In this document: positions 16,622-25,176 of the stretch, in pieces
How the letters are laid out: each line of letters begins with the position of its first letter
Numbering within the stretch: position 1 is the stretch's first letter
From: Thiobacillus denitrificans
GTDB taxonomy: Bacteria > Pseudomonadota > Gammaproteobacteria > Burkholderiales > Thiobacillaceae
Length of the DNA: 33,056 bases
Assembly (NCBI GenBank): GCA_020725005.1
Contig: DYFW01000018.1
Coordinates: forward strand, 1-33,056
Direction: 5' to 3'
Notes under the pieces: model-generated
Seen by the model: the letters and a program-made list of their open reading frames with translations, nothing else
Database searches by the model: none
Told to the model about the DNA's origin: nothing
Made by a program: the position numbers and the translations under genes

Positions 16622-18124
16622 ATGGATACCCTCGCCAGCTACGACGAACTTCCCTACGACAGCCTGCCGCTGCCCGAGACCCAGCCGGATTTCCTGGCGG
16701 CCGTGGCGGCGCTGCACGGCTTCGACGCGCCCGACCCCACCCGCGCACGCATCCTGGAACTCGGCTGCGCGCAGGGCGGCAACCTGATTCCGCTGGCCTG
16801 GCGCTGGCCCGGTTGCGAATGCGTCGGCGTCGAGCTGTCCCGGGTGCAGGCCCAGGCCGGCGCCGGCTTCGTCGCGCAGCTTGGCCTGAAGAACGTGCGC
16901 ATCCTGCACGGGGACCTTGCCGCGCTGCCGGCCGACCTGGGCGAATTCGACTACATCATCGCCCATGGCGTGTATTCCTGGGTTCCGCCTGCGATCCAGC
17001 AGGCGCTGCTCGACGTGTGCCGTCGCCATCTGGGCGCGAACGGCCTCGCCTACGTCAGCATCAACGTCGCCGCCGGCTGGCAGAAACTGCTGCCGTTGCG
17101 CGAGGCGCTGGTCGCGCGTACCGACCCCGACGCCGACGCGCCCGAGCGGCTGCGACAGGCGCGCCGCGCGCTCGACGCACTGGAGGCCGAGTGGGACGAC
17201 CCGGCGCTGCGGAAGGAAATCGCCTACCTGAAGACGGCGCTGCCCTCGTATCTCTTCCACGAATACCTCGCGGACTGCAACGCGCCGATGAGTTTTGCCG
17301 ATTTCACGGCGCGGCTCGACGCGCACGGGCTGCGCTACGTCGGCGAAGCCGGCCCGCGCCGCGCCGTGGTCGAGCTCGAAGACGCCTGGGGCCTGGTGCC
17401 GGAAAGCATGGCGGGACGCTGGCACGACGCCGAGGTGGCGCTCGACGATGCGCTCGGCACGCGCTTTCGTCGCGCGCTCATCGCACGCATCGACGCCCCC
17501 TGCGCGCAGCCGCCGCTGCCGGCGGCGCTCGAGGGCCTGATGTTTCATGCGGACCTCGCGAGCGACGAGGAGATCGACCTCGACAGCGATACCGCCCAGC
17601 GCTTCGCCAACCCCGCGGGCAACGGCCACGAGATCGCCGACCCGGCAATGAAGGCGGCGGCGATGGCGCTGTCATCGACCTATCCCGCCGCGCTCGACTA
17701 TGCTGAGTTACGGGATGCGGCGCGGCAGATCCTGCAGACCTACGGCACCTACCCGGTCGTCGACGCGGCCGCGTTCCGCGACGCGCTGTTCCGCCTTACC
17801 GTCATGCACGGCGTGATGCCCACGGTGTGGCGCGGGCCGGCACCGCGGCCGCCGGGCGAGCGGCCGCGGGCGAACGCCCTGGCGCGCGCCTCGGCCGCCA
17901 CCCCCGGCTGGGTCGTGAGCGGCGCCCGCCACGTCGCGATCGACCTCGACGCCCATGGGCGCGCGCTGCTGGGCCTGCTCGACGGCACGCGCACGACCGG
18001 CGAACTGGCCGCGCTGATGCAGGCACGGCTCACCGGGACGGGCCTCGATCTGCCGGCCGACCGCGTCGAAACCCTGACGCAGCATCAGCTGTGGCTGTTC
18101 GCGCGCCAGGGCCTGCTCGAATAA
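16622..18124 (+). CDS. Class I SAM methyltransferase with methyltransferase regulatory domain
   Basis: A 500-residue cytoplasmic protein. SAM-binding motif I is ILELGCAQGGN (44-54), followed by a class I fold up to about residue 165. The middle (about 220-310) matches the methyltransferase regulatory domain (PF10119 type), starting near KTALPSYLFHEYLADCN, and a C-terminal domain of about 190 residues follows. This architecture is that of the Rickettsia protein-lysine methyltransferases acting on outer-membrane protein, and of many uncharacterised bacterial proteins. The substrate here is unknown. The ATG at 16622 gives motif I at the normal position. Only 12 bases separate it from the nitroreductase gene, so they may share a transcript. 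Confidence 0.85.
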   Translation: MDTLASYDELPYDSLPLPETQPDFLAAVAALHGFDAPDPTRARILELGCAQGGNLIPLAWRWPGCECVGVELSRVQAQAGAGFVAQLGLKNVRILHGDLAALPADLGEFDYIIAHGVYSWVPPAIQQALLDVCRRHLGANGLAYVSINVAAGWQKLLPLREALVARTDPDADAPERLRQARRALDALEAEWDDPALRKEIAYLKTALPSYLFHEYLADCNAPMSFADFTARLDAHGLRYVGEAGPRRAVVELEDAWGLVPESMAGRWHDAEVALDDALGTRFRRALIARIDAPCAQPPLPAALEGLMFHADLASDEEIDLDSDTAQRFANPAGNGHEIADPAMKAAAMALSSTYPAALDYAELRDAARQILQTYGTYPVVDAAAFRDALFRLTVMHGVMPTVWRGPAPRPPGERPRANALARASAATPGWVVSGARHVAIDLDAHGRALLGLLDGTRTTGELAALMQARLTGTGLDLPADRVETLTQHQLWLFARQGLLE

Positions 18125-18136
18125 AGGAGAGTCATC

Positions 18137-18721
18137 ATGCCCGCGCTGCTCGACGCCATCGACAAACGCTTCGCCTGTCGTCACTTCATTGCCGGGCAGG
18201 CGCCGACGGAAACGGAACTGGCCCTGCTGCGCGAAGCGGGGCGCCTCGCCCCCTCGGCCTTCGGACTCGAGCCGTGGCGTTTCATTACCGTGACCGATGC
18301 GGCCGGACGCGCCGCGATTGCGCACGCCTGTTTCGACCAGCCGGCCGCCGCGACCGCGCCCGCCTTCATCGTCGTCGTCGCCCTGGTCGATGACCTCGAC
18401 CCGGATGCCGACTATGTACGCCAAAGGTTCGCGGCCGAGGCGCGCGGCGGCGACACGGCTACGATAAATGCGCAGTACCGCGCGTTCTACAAGCCGGACG
18501 CCATCGCGGCCTGGGCCTGCGGCCAGTGCAATTTCGCCGCCGCCCACATCCTGCTGCAGGCCGCGCACCTGGGGCTGGGCAGCTGCCCCATCGGCGGCTA
18601 CGACGAGACCGCGCTGCGTGCAGCGCTGAAGCTCGACAGGGGAGAAACGCCCGCGCTGGTGATCGCGCTCGGCCACTGCGCCGAAGCGCAGCCGGCGCGC
18701 CTGCGCAAGCCGGCCGGCTAG
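18137..18721 (+). CDS. Nitroreductase family FMN oxidoreductase
   Basis: A 194-residue flavoprotein. R15-H16 in FACRHF and LAPSAFGLEPWRF are the FMN-contacting N-terminal blocks, and LGLGSCPIGGYD is the C-terminal FMN motif. It reduces nitro or quinone compounds with NAD(P)H in family members; the natural substrate is unknown. A Shine-Dalgarno AAAGGAGA precedes the ATG. The stop overlaps the stop of the convergent pyruvate-kinase-like gene by four bases. Confidence 0.9.
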   Translation: MPALLDAIDKRFACRHFIAGQAPTETELALLREAGRLAPSAFGLEPWRFITVTDAAGRAAIAHACFDQPAAATAPAFIVVVALVDDLDPDADYVRQRFAAEARGGDTATINAQYRAFYKPDAIAAWACGQCNFAAAHILLQAAHLGLGSCPIGGYDETALRAALKLDRGETPALVIALGHCAEAQPARLRKPAG

Positions 18722-20625
18722 GGACGCCAGGCGTCGTGCGCGGCGGCCGGCAGGTGGTCGGCGAGCCGCAGGGCGCGCAGCAAGGCGCGTTTCTTTTCCT
18801 GATGCGCGTGCATGCGGCGCAGGATGTCGTCGAGCGTGCGTACCGCGTTCACGATATACGGCCCCTTGTTGAGCATCACGCATTCGGCGCGAAGACCCAT
18901 CGCGGCGTCGGAGATTTCCGCGCGCGAGGGGCGGCCTTCGCGGGCGAGCATCTCCAGAACCTGGGTGGCCCAGATGACCGGCACGTGGGCCGCCTCGCAC
19001 AGCCAGAGGATTTCCTCCTGCACCTCGGCAAGACGTTCGAAGCCGCATTCCACCGCGAGGTCGCCGCGCGCGATCATCACGCCGCACTGCGGCGAACGCA
19101 GGGCGGCAAGCAGCATCTCTGGCAGGGCTTCGAAGCCGCGCCGCGTTTCGATCTTGAGCACGATAGACGGGTGGCGGCTGCCGAGGCCGGCAAGATGCTG
19201 CTGCAGCGCGAGCACGTCGGACGCGCTGTTGGAAAACGACAGGCCGACGATGTCGGCATGCATGGCGATGAAATTCAGGTCCTCGATGTCCTTCGGCGTC
19301 AGCGCGGCGATGCGCAGTTCGGTGTCGGGCAGGTTGATGCCCTTGTCGGCGCGCAGCTTGAGCGGCTTGACATGGTCTTGCGTGATGCGCACACGTACCT
19401 GCGCGGCGTCGACGTGTTCGATGACGCCGCCGATCTTGCCGTCGTCGAACCAGATCGGCTCGCCGGGGCGGGCATGGTCGAAGGCCTCGGGCAAGGTGCA
19501 GCCGATCGTTGCTGGGGTGAGGAGATTGCCCGCGCTGTCACGGGTGGCGGGATGGCCCGGTTGACGGTCGCGCGTCACCACGAGCAGGTCGCCTTTGTGC
19601 AGGGTGAGCACGCCGTCCCTGGGCGGCAGCGGACCCAGCGGGGTTTCGGCGGCGGGCTGGGTTTTGTCGCCCGGCACGTGCCGCAGCCGGATGTCCTGGA
19701 CGAAGTAGGCGGTTTGGGTTATCTCGGCCCAGACGCCGCGCTCGCTGATCTCGACGACGCGGCATGCGCGATGGGCGTCGCGGGCATCGGTGAACGTCAC
19801 CTCATCACCCGCCTGCAGGCGCGCCAGCCAGTCGGCAGCGACCAGCAGGCTGGCTCCTGCGGGCGTGGGAGCAGGCTGCGGCGCGTCGATGCGCGTGAAC
19901 CAGAGGCGTGCCGGCGCGGTGACGCGGCCAAAGGCGTCGCGAAGCGGACGTACCCGCGTCACCGCCGGCCCTGGGGCCAGCGGGCCGGTGCGCAGCTTGG
20001 GGCCGCCGAGGTCCATGAACACGCGACAGTTGCGCCCCAGCTTGCGTTCCGCTTCGCGCAGATGGCCGATCATGCGTGCCCAGGTCGCGGCATCGTCGTG
20101 TGCGCAGTTGATGCGCATGCAGTCCATGCCCTGTTCGAGCAGGGCGTGGACGAGACGCCCATCGTCGGCGGCTTCGCCTGGCATCGTCACCATGATGCGC
20201 ACCGGTCGCCCGGGGGGCGGGCGGCCGAGTAGCGCCGTGGCATGCGCGGTGAGGTGCGCCGCGCCCTGGTCGAAATCAACCGGCGGAACGTCCGGCGGGG
20301 CGGGCATCCACTCGCGCCGCACCAGACGGTGCAGCACGCGCAGTACGGCGTCGACGCTGGCGAGCACATTCGACTCGGCGCGCCCCAGCGAGGAAAGGCC
20401 CATTCGAGCCAGGCGCCGTTGCAGGGCGCGCAGGTCGCGTCGGCGCAGGGCGAGATAATGCAACAGGTTGACGGCACTGCGGCGATGGTCGGGATGCACG
20501 GCGGCACAGAGTGCTTGCGTGCGCACCGGTCCGGCGACGATCTCGGCACGGAGCGCCAGCAATTCGTCGAGCAGACTTTCCAGGTCGGCGTGATCTTCAG
20601 GCAAATCGCCGCTGCCAGGGCTCAC
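18718..20625 (-). CDS. Pyruvate-kinase-like protein with N-terminal extension
   Basis: A 635-residue protein. Residues 1-140 are an alpha-helical extension unlike normal pyruvate kinase. The barrel domain follows: RIMVTMPGEA, GMDCMRINCAHDD (the NFSHG block), DLGGPKLRTG, a B-domain-like insert, FDDGKIGG, NLPDTELR, IVLKIETRRGF with catalytic Lys491, IARGDLAVE and WATQVLEML. The usual MLSGETAKGKYP is replaced by VMLNKGPYIVNAV, and the C-terminal allosteric domain is missing. The start is GTG at 20625. Most catalytic residues remain, so phosphoenolpyruvate or a similar enol ester may be bound, but whether it makes pyruvate is open. It lies 31 bases downstream of the PAS gene on the same strand. 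Confidence 0.82.
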   Translation of the reverse strand: MSPGSGDLPEDHADLESLLDELLALRAEIVAGPVRTQALCAAVHPDHRRSAVNLLHYLALRRRDLRALQRRLARMGLSSLGRAESNVLASVDAVLRVLHRLVRREWMPAPPDVPPVDFDQGAAHLTAHATALLGRPPPGRPVRIMVTMPGEAADDGRLVHALLEQGMDCMRINCAHDDAATWARMIGHLREAERKLGRNCRVFMDLGGPKLRTGPLAPGPAVTRVRPLRDAFGRVTAPARLWFTRIDAPQPAPTPAGASLLVAADWLARLQAGDEVTFTDARDAHRACRVVEISERGVWAEITQTAYFVQDIRLRHVPGDKTQPAAETPLGPLPPRDGVLTLHKGDLLVVTRDRQPGHPATRDSAGNLLTPATIGCTLPEAFDHARPGEPIWFDDGKIGGVIEHVDAAQVRVRITQDHVKPLKLRADKGINLPDTELRIAALTPKDIEDLNFIAMHADIVGLSFSNSASDVLALQQHLAGLGSRHPSIVLKIETRRGFEALPEMLLAALRSPQCGVMIARGDLAVECGFERLAEVQEEILWLCEAAHVPVIWATQVLEMLAREGRPSRAEISDAAMGLRAECVMLNKGPYIVNAVRTLDDILRRMHAHQEKKRALLRALRLADHLPAAAHDAWRP

Positions 20626-20656
20626 GCGTCACCACTCTCGCCGGGGGATGGGGAGG

Positions 20657-20989
20657 CTAGTGCGCCAGCACGGCCGCGTCGGCCGGTGCGCGTGCATCCA
20701 GGCGACGCACGAGCACGGCGACGTTGTGATGATCGAGGCGGTTGATGAACAGCTCGATGCCGAAGTGCTGGCCGTTGCGATGGCGTGCCTGGAATGGATG
20801 GCCGCAGTGGCAGAGATAGGCCAGACGGGCGTCGATACGGCCGTCCCGCACCAGTTCGTCGCTCGGCAGCTGGGGGAGCAGGGTCGATATATGGCAGCCG
20901 GCCAGTTCGGTGGCCGGGTAACCGAATATCCTGTGGCAGGCCTCGCTGCACCCGCGGATGACGCCCTGATCGTTGAGACTGAGCACCAC
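20657..20989 (-). CDS. PAS-domain protein, probably 5' frame-disrupted
   Basis: The product from GTG at 20989 is 110 residues, and almost all of it is a PAS fold (LVVLSLNDQGVIRGCSEACHRIFGYPATELAGCHISTLLP). No output domain is present, so it would be a lone sensor. The upstream region holds a good start, an ATG at 21077 with AAGGA before it, in a different frame. A one-base change in the A6/C5 run at 21056-21066 would join that start to the PAS frame. Ligand unknown. Either a GTG-started short protein or a pseudogene; I lean to a frame disruption. Confidence 0.55.
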   Translation of the reverse strand: MVLSLNDQGVIRGCSEACHRIFGYPATELAGCHISTLLPQLPSDELVRDGRIDARLAYLCHCGHPFQARHRNGQHFGIELFINRLDHHNVAVLVRRLDARAPADAAVLAH

Positions 20990-21127
20990 CAGTTCTGTCG
21001 GGCCGTGTGCCGGGGTGGGGCGCGCGCGCTGGAAGCTGCAACGTACGCTTGGGCTGGGGGTTTTTTGCTGTCGTCATGGAGGCATCCTTGTGTTGAACCG
21101 GGCGACAAAAGCCGAAGGTCTGTCATC

Positions 21128-21211
21128 ATGAAAACCACATGTGAAACCTTGATGACGGACGAGCCATGGCGGGACCGGGCGGCGGCGCGCAGGATGCGTC
21201 GGGAAAGGTAG
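21128..21211 (+). CDS. Possible 27-residue peptide, unsupported
   Basis: An ATG at 21128 with a weak GAAGGT before it opens a 27-codon frame (MKTTCETLMTDEPWR..., arginine-rich end). It fills the gap between the PAS gene and the next small protein. There is no recognisable family and it may be noise. Confidence 0.15.
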   Translation: MKTTCETLMTDEPWRDRAAARRMRRER

Positions 21212-21274
21212 ATGCATTCCCCCGAGTCGGTGTAGTTTTGCGTTTCCCCTCAACCTGACAAGAGGTGCGTTGCG

Positions 21275-21523
21275 ATGAGAAAACCGAGTGAGGCCTATCT
21301 ACAAAAGGCCAGACAACTGAAGAAAGAAGACATCGAGCGGCTGCTGGCGCGGACGCGCACCAAGTTCATGCGTCGCATCGAGGACCAGGAAATGAGCGCG
21401 CTCGACGTGGCTGCGATCCAGCTCGAGATCGAGGACGAACAGCTCGCCGAATGGCGCGAGCGGTGGGCGGAAATCCAGATCAAGGCGCAGACCGGTACCA
21501 CGCCCCGGGAGAAATCCAAATAA
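21275..21523 (+). CDS. Small charged conserved-looking hypothetical protein
   Basis: An 82-residue soluble protein, strongly charged and helical (KARQLKKEDIERLLARTRTK, then AIQLEIEDEQLAEWRERWAE). There are no cysteines, membrane segments or signal peptide. The ATG is preceded by AAGAGGTG at a good distance. I do not recognise a named family; the helical pattern suggests a coiled-coil or adaptor type. It stands alone 80 bases before glgP, separated by a dyad at 21554-21570. Confidence 0.6.
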   Translation: MRKPSEAYLQKARQLKKEDIERLLARTRTKFMRRIEDQEMSALDVAAIQLEIEDEQLAEWRERWAEIQIKAQTGTTPREKSK

Positions 21524-21553
21524 ACAACTGTTAAGCTGGCCGCAAGCCTGGTG

Positions 21554-21570
21554 CCGTCGCGCCGCGACGG
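21554..21570 (+). other. Palindromic stem-loop between small ORF and glgP
   Basis: CCGTCGCG-C-CGCGACGG, a near-perfect dyad that folds as a six-base-pair stem with a five-base loop. It is followed by a pyrimidine-rich TTGTCCTTTCTG stretch, not a true T run. It could end the small transcript weakly or bind a protein. Confidence 0.3.
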
Positions 21571-21603
21571 GCGGCCGCTTGTCCTTTCTGTCTGGAATCC
21601 ACG

Positions 21604-23313
21604 ATGGCCGAAGCCGAGATCACCACTGAACCCTATACGCGCAAGCCCCGCATCGCCTACTTTTCCATGGAGATCGCGCTGGAGAGCGGCATCCCGACCT
21701 ACAGCGGCGGCCTCGGGGTGCTCGCGGGCGACAGCCTGCGCGCAGCCGCCGACATCGGCGTGCCCATGGTCGCGGTCACCCTCGTATTCCGCGGTGGGCA
21801 TTTCCGGCAGGAAATCGACGCGCTGGGGCGACAGATCGAGCTCGCCGACGAGTGGGAGCCCGAACGCTACGCGACGCGCCTGCATGCCACCATCGCGCTG
21901 GAAATCGAAGGACGCCACGTGTGGGTGGGCGGCTGGCTCTACCGGCTCAGCACGCGGCTCGACAGCGGCGTGCCGGTGCTGCTGCTCGATACCGACCTGC
22001 CGGTGAACGATCCGCGCGACCGCGACATCACCCACACCCTCTACGGCGGCGACGAGGCCATGCGCATGAAGCAGGAGATCGTGCTCGGCGTCGGCGGCAT
22101 CGCCATGTTGCAGGCGCTCGGTTTCACGCTCATGGGCTATCACATGAACGAGGGGCACTCGGCCTTCCTCACGCTCGCGCTGCTGCGTCGCTTCGCGCAC
22201 GCGCCGGAAGACCTGCGGCCCGGCGAGAGCCCCTACAACCTGCCGCGTGTGCGTGAGCTGTGCATCTTCACCACGCACACCCCGGTCGAGGCGGCGCACG
22301 ACAAGTTCGATTACGGCCTGGTGCAGCGCATCTACGGCGACCTGACGGATCTCGGGACGGTGAAGCTGCTGGCCGGCGAGGATCGCCTCAACATGACGCG
22401 GCTGGCGCTCAATCTGTCAGACTACGTCAACGGCGTCGCCAAGCGCCACGCCGAAGTGTCGCGCCAGATGTACCCGGGGTATGCCGTGCACGCGGTGACC
22501 AACGGCGTGCACGCCTCGACCTGGACCAGCCTGCCGTTCGCCGCGCTCTACGACCAGCAGGTACCGGGCTGGTGCCACGAACCCGAACTGCTCGCGCGCG
22601 CCGACCGCATTCCCGACGAGGCGCTGTGGCGTGCCCATCTTGCTGCCAAACAGGCGCTGCTCGCCAGGATCGCCGCCCTGACCGGCGTGCAGATGGACCC
22701 GGACCGTCCCATTCTCGGATTCGCGCGGCGCATGACCGCGTACAAGCGCCCCGATCTGCTGTTCAGCGATCTCGACCGGCTGCGGCGCCTCGCCCGCGCG
22801 CATCCCTTCCAGATCGTCATGGCCGGCAAGGCACATCCACGAGATCTGGCGGGCAAGGCGCTGATCGAAACCCTGCATGCGCATATGCGCGAACTGGCTG
22901 GCGAGATCCCCATGGCCTTCCTGCCCGATTACGACATGGACCTGGCGCTGTCGCTGGTGTCCGGCTCGGACGTCTGGCTCAACACGCCGCTGCGGCCGCT
23001 GGAGGCGTCCGGCACCAGCGGCATGAAGGCCGCATTCAACGGCGTGCCGCAGCTCTCGGTGCTCGACGGCTGGTGGGTCGAAGGCTGTATCGAGGGCGTG
23101 ACCGGCTGGGCGGTGGGCGAGGACGCCCTGAGCGCCAACGGTGACGACGCCAGGGCGCTCTACGACAAGCTCGAACAGGTCGTGCTGCCCTTGTGGTTCG
23201 GCGACCGCGCCGGCTGGATCGCCGTGATGAAGGGCGCGATCAGCAAGAACGCCAGCTTCTTCAACAGCCACCGCATGATGCGCCGCTATGCGACGGAGGC
23301 CTACCTGGGCTGA
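21604..23313 (+). CDS. glgP: Alpha-glucan phosphorylase (short type)
   Basis: A 569-residue GT35 phosphorylase that releases glucose 1-phosphate from alpha-1,4-glucans. It is of the short type (TIGR02094), lacking the long N-terminal and regulatory parts of GlgP from E. coli. Family blocks include YFSMEIALESGIPTYSGGLGVLAGD (about 19-43), HMNEGHSAF, TNGVHASTW, FARRMTAYKRPDLL, and EASGTSGMKAAFNG with the pyridoxal-phosphate lysine Lys475. It points to storage-glycogen use. No other glycogen gene is adjacent in this window. The ATG at 21604 is near a weak ribosome site. Confidence 0.93.
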   Translation: MAEAEITTEPYTRKPRIAYFSMEIALESGIPTYSGGLGVLAGDSLRAAADIGVPMVAVTLVFRGGHFRQEIDALGRQIELADEWEPERYATRLHATIALEIEGRHVWVGGWLYRLSTRLDSGVPVLLLDTDLPVNDPRDRDITHTLYGGDEAMRMKQEIVLGVGGIAMLQALGFTLMGYHMNEGHSAFLTLALLRRFAHAPEDLRPGESPYNLPRVRELCIFTTHTPVEAAHDKFDYGLVQRIYGDLTDLGTVKLLAGEDRLNMTRLALNLSDYVNGVAKRHAEVSRQMYPGYAVHAVTNGVHASTWTSLPFAALYDQQVPGWCHEPELLARADRIPDEALWRAHLAAKQALLARIAALTGVQMDPDRPILGFARRMTAYKRPDLLFSDLDRLRRLARAHPFQIVMAGKAHPRDLAGKALIETLHAHMRELAGEIPMAFLPDYDMDLALSLVSGSDVWLNTPLRPLEASGTSGMKAAFNGVPQLSVLDGWWVEGCIEGVTGWAVGEDALSANGDDARALYDKLEQVVLPLWFGDRAGWIAVMKGAISKNASFFNSHRMMRRYATEAYLG

Positions 23314-23384
23314 GCGGGCGGGCGCCCCTGTTCCCATGCGGGCGCGGGCGTTCTATGCTTGCTCAGCTTCTGCTGGCCAGCCCA

Positions 23385-24326
23385 ATGCTCGATCGACGCA
23401 ATTTCCTTCTCGCCTGCCTTGCGCTCCTGGGGCCCGTCTCCGGCCGCGCCGGGACAGATCGGCAGCGCCGCATCGACGCCGCGCTGGCGGAAAACGTCTG
23501 CCGCTCCCGGCCAGCCGAATTCCTTCCCGCTGCGCTGCCGCCGCGCACGCCGGGCGAACTTCGCTACCAGGGCACGCATATCCTCACCCACGGCGCCTTC
23601 CGCGATCTTGCCGCGGCCTACCGCGGCCCCGGCGGCAATCGCCTCGTCGTCGCCGGCGGCGGCTGCGACGACGGCATCGCCACGGTGCGACGGGGAACAG
23701 CGGATCTTGGCGGCATGTGCTGCCCCGTTGCCGGTTCGCGTGGTGAAGGCATGCCGTGGCTGCTGGTGGCGCGGGACATCAAGGTCGTGCTCGCGCATCC
23801 GCGCAACCCGGCGGCGGATGTCGGCCTAGACGCCTTGCGCGACGTCGCGCGCGGCAAGCTGGCGCGCTGGAGAACGCTCGGCGGCGAGGATCGCGCCATC
23901 GCCCTGGTGGTACGCAAGCACTGCCCCGACTATTTCGAGCCGGTGCGCCATCTGCTCCTGAACAATCGTCCGGATTGGGCGCCGCGCGGCCTCTTCGTCG
24001 AGCGCGACGAGCAGATCGTCGATCTCGTCGCCCGCTTCGAAGGCGCGCTCGGGCTGGTGAGCTGGGCTTTCGCCAAGCCCCTGGTCGATGCCGGCCGGCT
24101 CAAGGTGCTGAGCGTCAACGGTGTCGCGCCGTCGGCCGCTGCCGTACACGACGGGCGTTACCCGCTGCATGGTCCCCTGTCGGTGCTCTACAGCAAATGG
24201 GAGGTGGCGACCATGCGGCCTTTCTTCGATTTCCTCTACGGTCCCCAGGGACAGGCCTTGATCGGACGCGCGCTGGTGCCGGTGAGCGCGGACGAAGCGG
24301 AGTACCGCCCCGGACGCTGGGCCTGA
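23385..24326 (+). CDS. Tat-exported PstS-like substrate-binding protein with cysteine-rich pocket
   Basis: A 313-residue periplasmic protein. The start carries a twin-arginine signal (MLDRRNFLLACLALLG). The mature part has the PstS/phosphate-binding-like layout (TRG-type half HGAFRDLAAAYRGPGGN, then TVRRGTADLGGM), but where phosphate-binding proteins have a glycine-serine loop, this one reads GGGCDDG and GGMCCPV. With NVC and KHCPD this makes five cysteines. Export by Tat suggests folding, perhaps with a cofactor, before transport. A different in-frame ATG at 23355 would add ten residues. Ligand unknown. It lies just upstream of a broken TauE/SafE exporter. Confidence 0.75.
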   Translation: MLDRRNFLLACLALLGPVSGRAGTDRQRRIDAALAENVCRSRPAEFLPAALPPRTPGELRYQGTHILTHGAFRDLAAAYRGPGGNRLVVAGGGCDDGIATVRRGTADLGGMCCPVAGSRGEGMPWLLVARDIKVVLAHPRNPAADVGLDALRDVARGKLARWRTLGGEDRAIALVVRKHCPDYFEPVRHLLLNNRPDWAPRGLFVERDEQIVDLVARFEGALGLVSWAFAKPLVDAGRLKVLSVNGVAPSAAAVHDGRYPLHGPLSVLYSKWEVATMRPFFDFLYGPQGQALIGRALVPVSADEAEYRPGRWA

Positions 24327-24351
24327 CGCCTACGCACCCGCGACAAGCCCC

Positions 24352-25160
24352 ATGACGGCGTGGCATCACTTCGCCGTGTCCGGCGTCGAGACCTGGCTGT
24401 GGCTGCCGCCGCTGGCTGCGCTGGTCATTGTTTTCTTCACCAGCATGATCGGCATCTCCGGCGCCTTCCTGCTCGTGCCCTTCCAGTTGTCGGTACTCGG
24501 CTTCGCCAGCCCGGCGGCCTCCGCCACCAATCTCGTCTTCAATCTGGTGGCGATACCCGGCGCCATCCTGCGCTACGCGCGCGAGAACCGCCTGCTCTGG
24601 CCGCTTGCGCTCATCATCGCCGCGGGCGGCGCGCCCGGCACGCTCGCCGGCGCCTGGCTGCGCCCACTGGCTGGCCGAGCGCGCCTGGTTCGAGCCCTTC
24701 GTCGCCGCCATCCTCGCCTATCGGGTCTGGCGCATGCTGGCCGACTGGCGGCGCAAAGACACGCCGGCAGCGCCTGCGGGCACGGTGCGGCTGCTGGCGG
24801 CGGACTGGCGCGAGATCCGCTTCGCCCATGGCGCGACGACGCATGCCTTTCCGGTTCTGCCGATGCAGGGTCTGACTTGCGTCGTGGGGTGATTGGCATC
24901 GCCTACGGCATCGGCGGCGGTTCCTTCATGGTGCCGCTGTGCCTCGTCGTGTCGCGCTTGCCGCCTACGCCCGGCTGCCGGCACCGGCGGGCGTGGCGGC
25001 GCGTCCTGACTGGGCGCTGGGCCTTGCCTTCGGCGCCGGCGGACTGGCCCGTGCCTACCTTGGCGCACGCATGCAGAAATGGGGGTCGCAACGGCGCCTG
25101 AAAGGCTTGCAGGCGGTGTCGCTGGCCGGCCTGGCGTTCCATTACGCATGGCGGGCCTGA
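24352..25160 (+). pseudogene. TauE/SafE sulfite exporter-like gene, frame-disrupted
   Basis: The product begins correctly (LWLPPLAALVIVFFTSMIGISGAFLLVPFQLSV...TNLVFNLVAIPGA), then the recognisable sequence changes frame three times: near 24660-24666 (to HWLAERAWFEPFVAAILAYR), near the G4 run at 24886-24889 (back, to VIGIAYGIGGGSFMVPL), and near 24940-24960 (to a third frame, ARPDWALGLAFGAGGLARAYLGARMQKWGS). About 40 residues after GIGGGSF that the family normally has also seem to be lost. Real loss or a sequencing error cannot be told apart. An intact form would be a membrane anion exporter. Confidence 0.75.
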
Positions 25161-25176
25161 GCTTGTCCGTTCCGGC

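Noticed and set aside
21056..21066. Programmed -1 frameshifting at the A6/C5 run of the PAS gene
   Set aside because: A -1 shift leads into a third frame without PAS sequence; the needed shift is +1, for which I see no stimulating signal.
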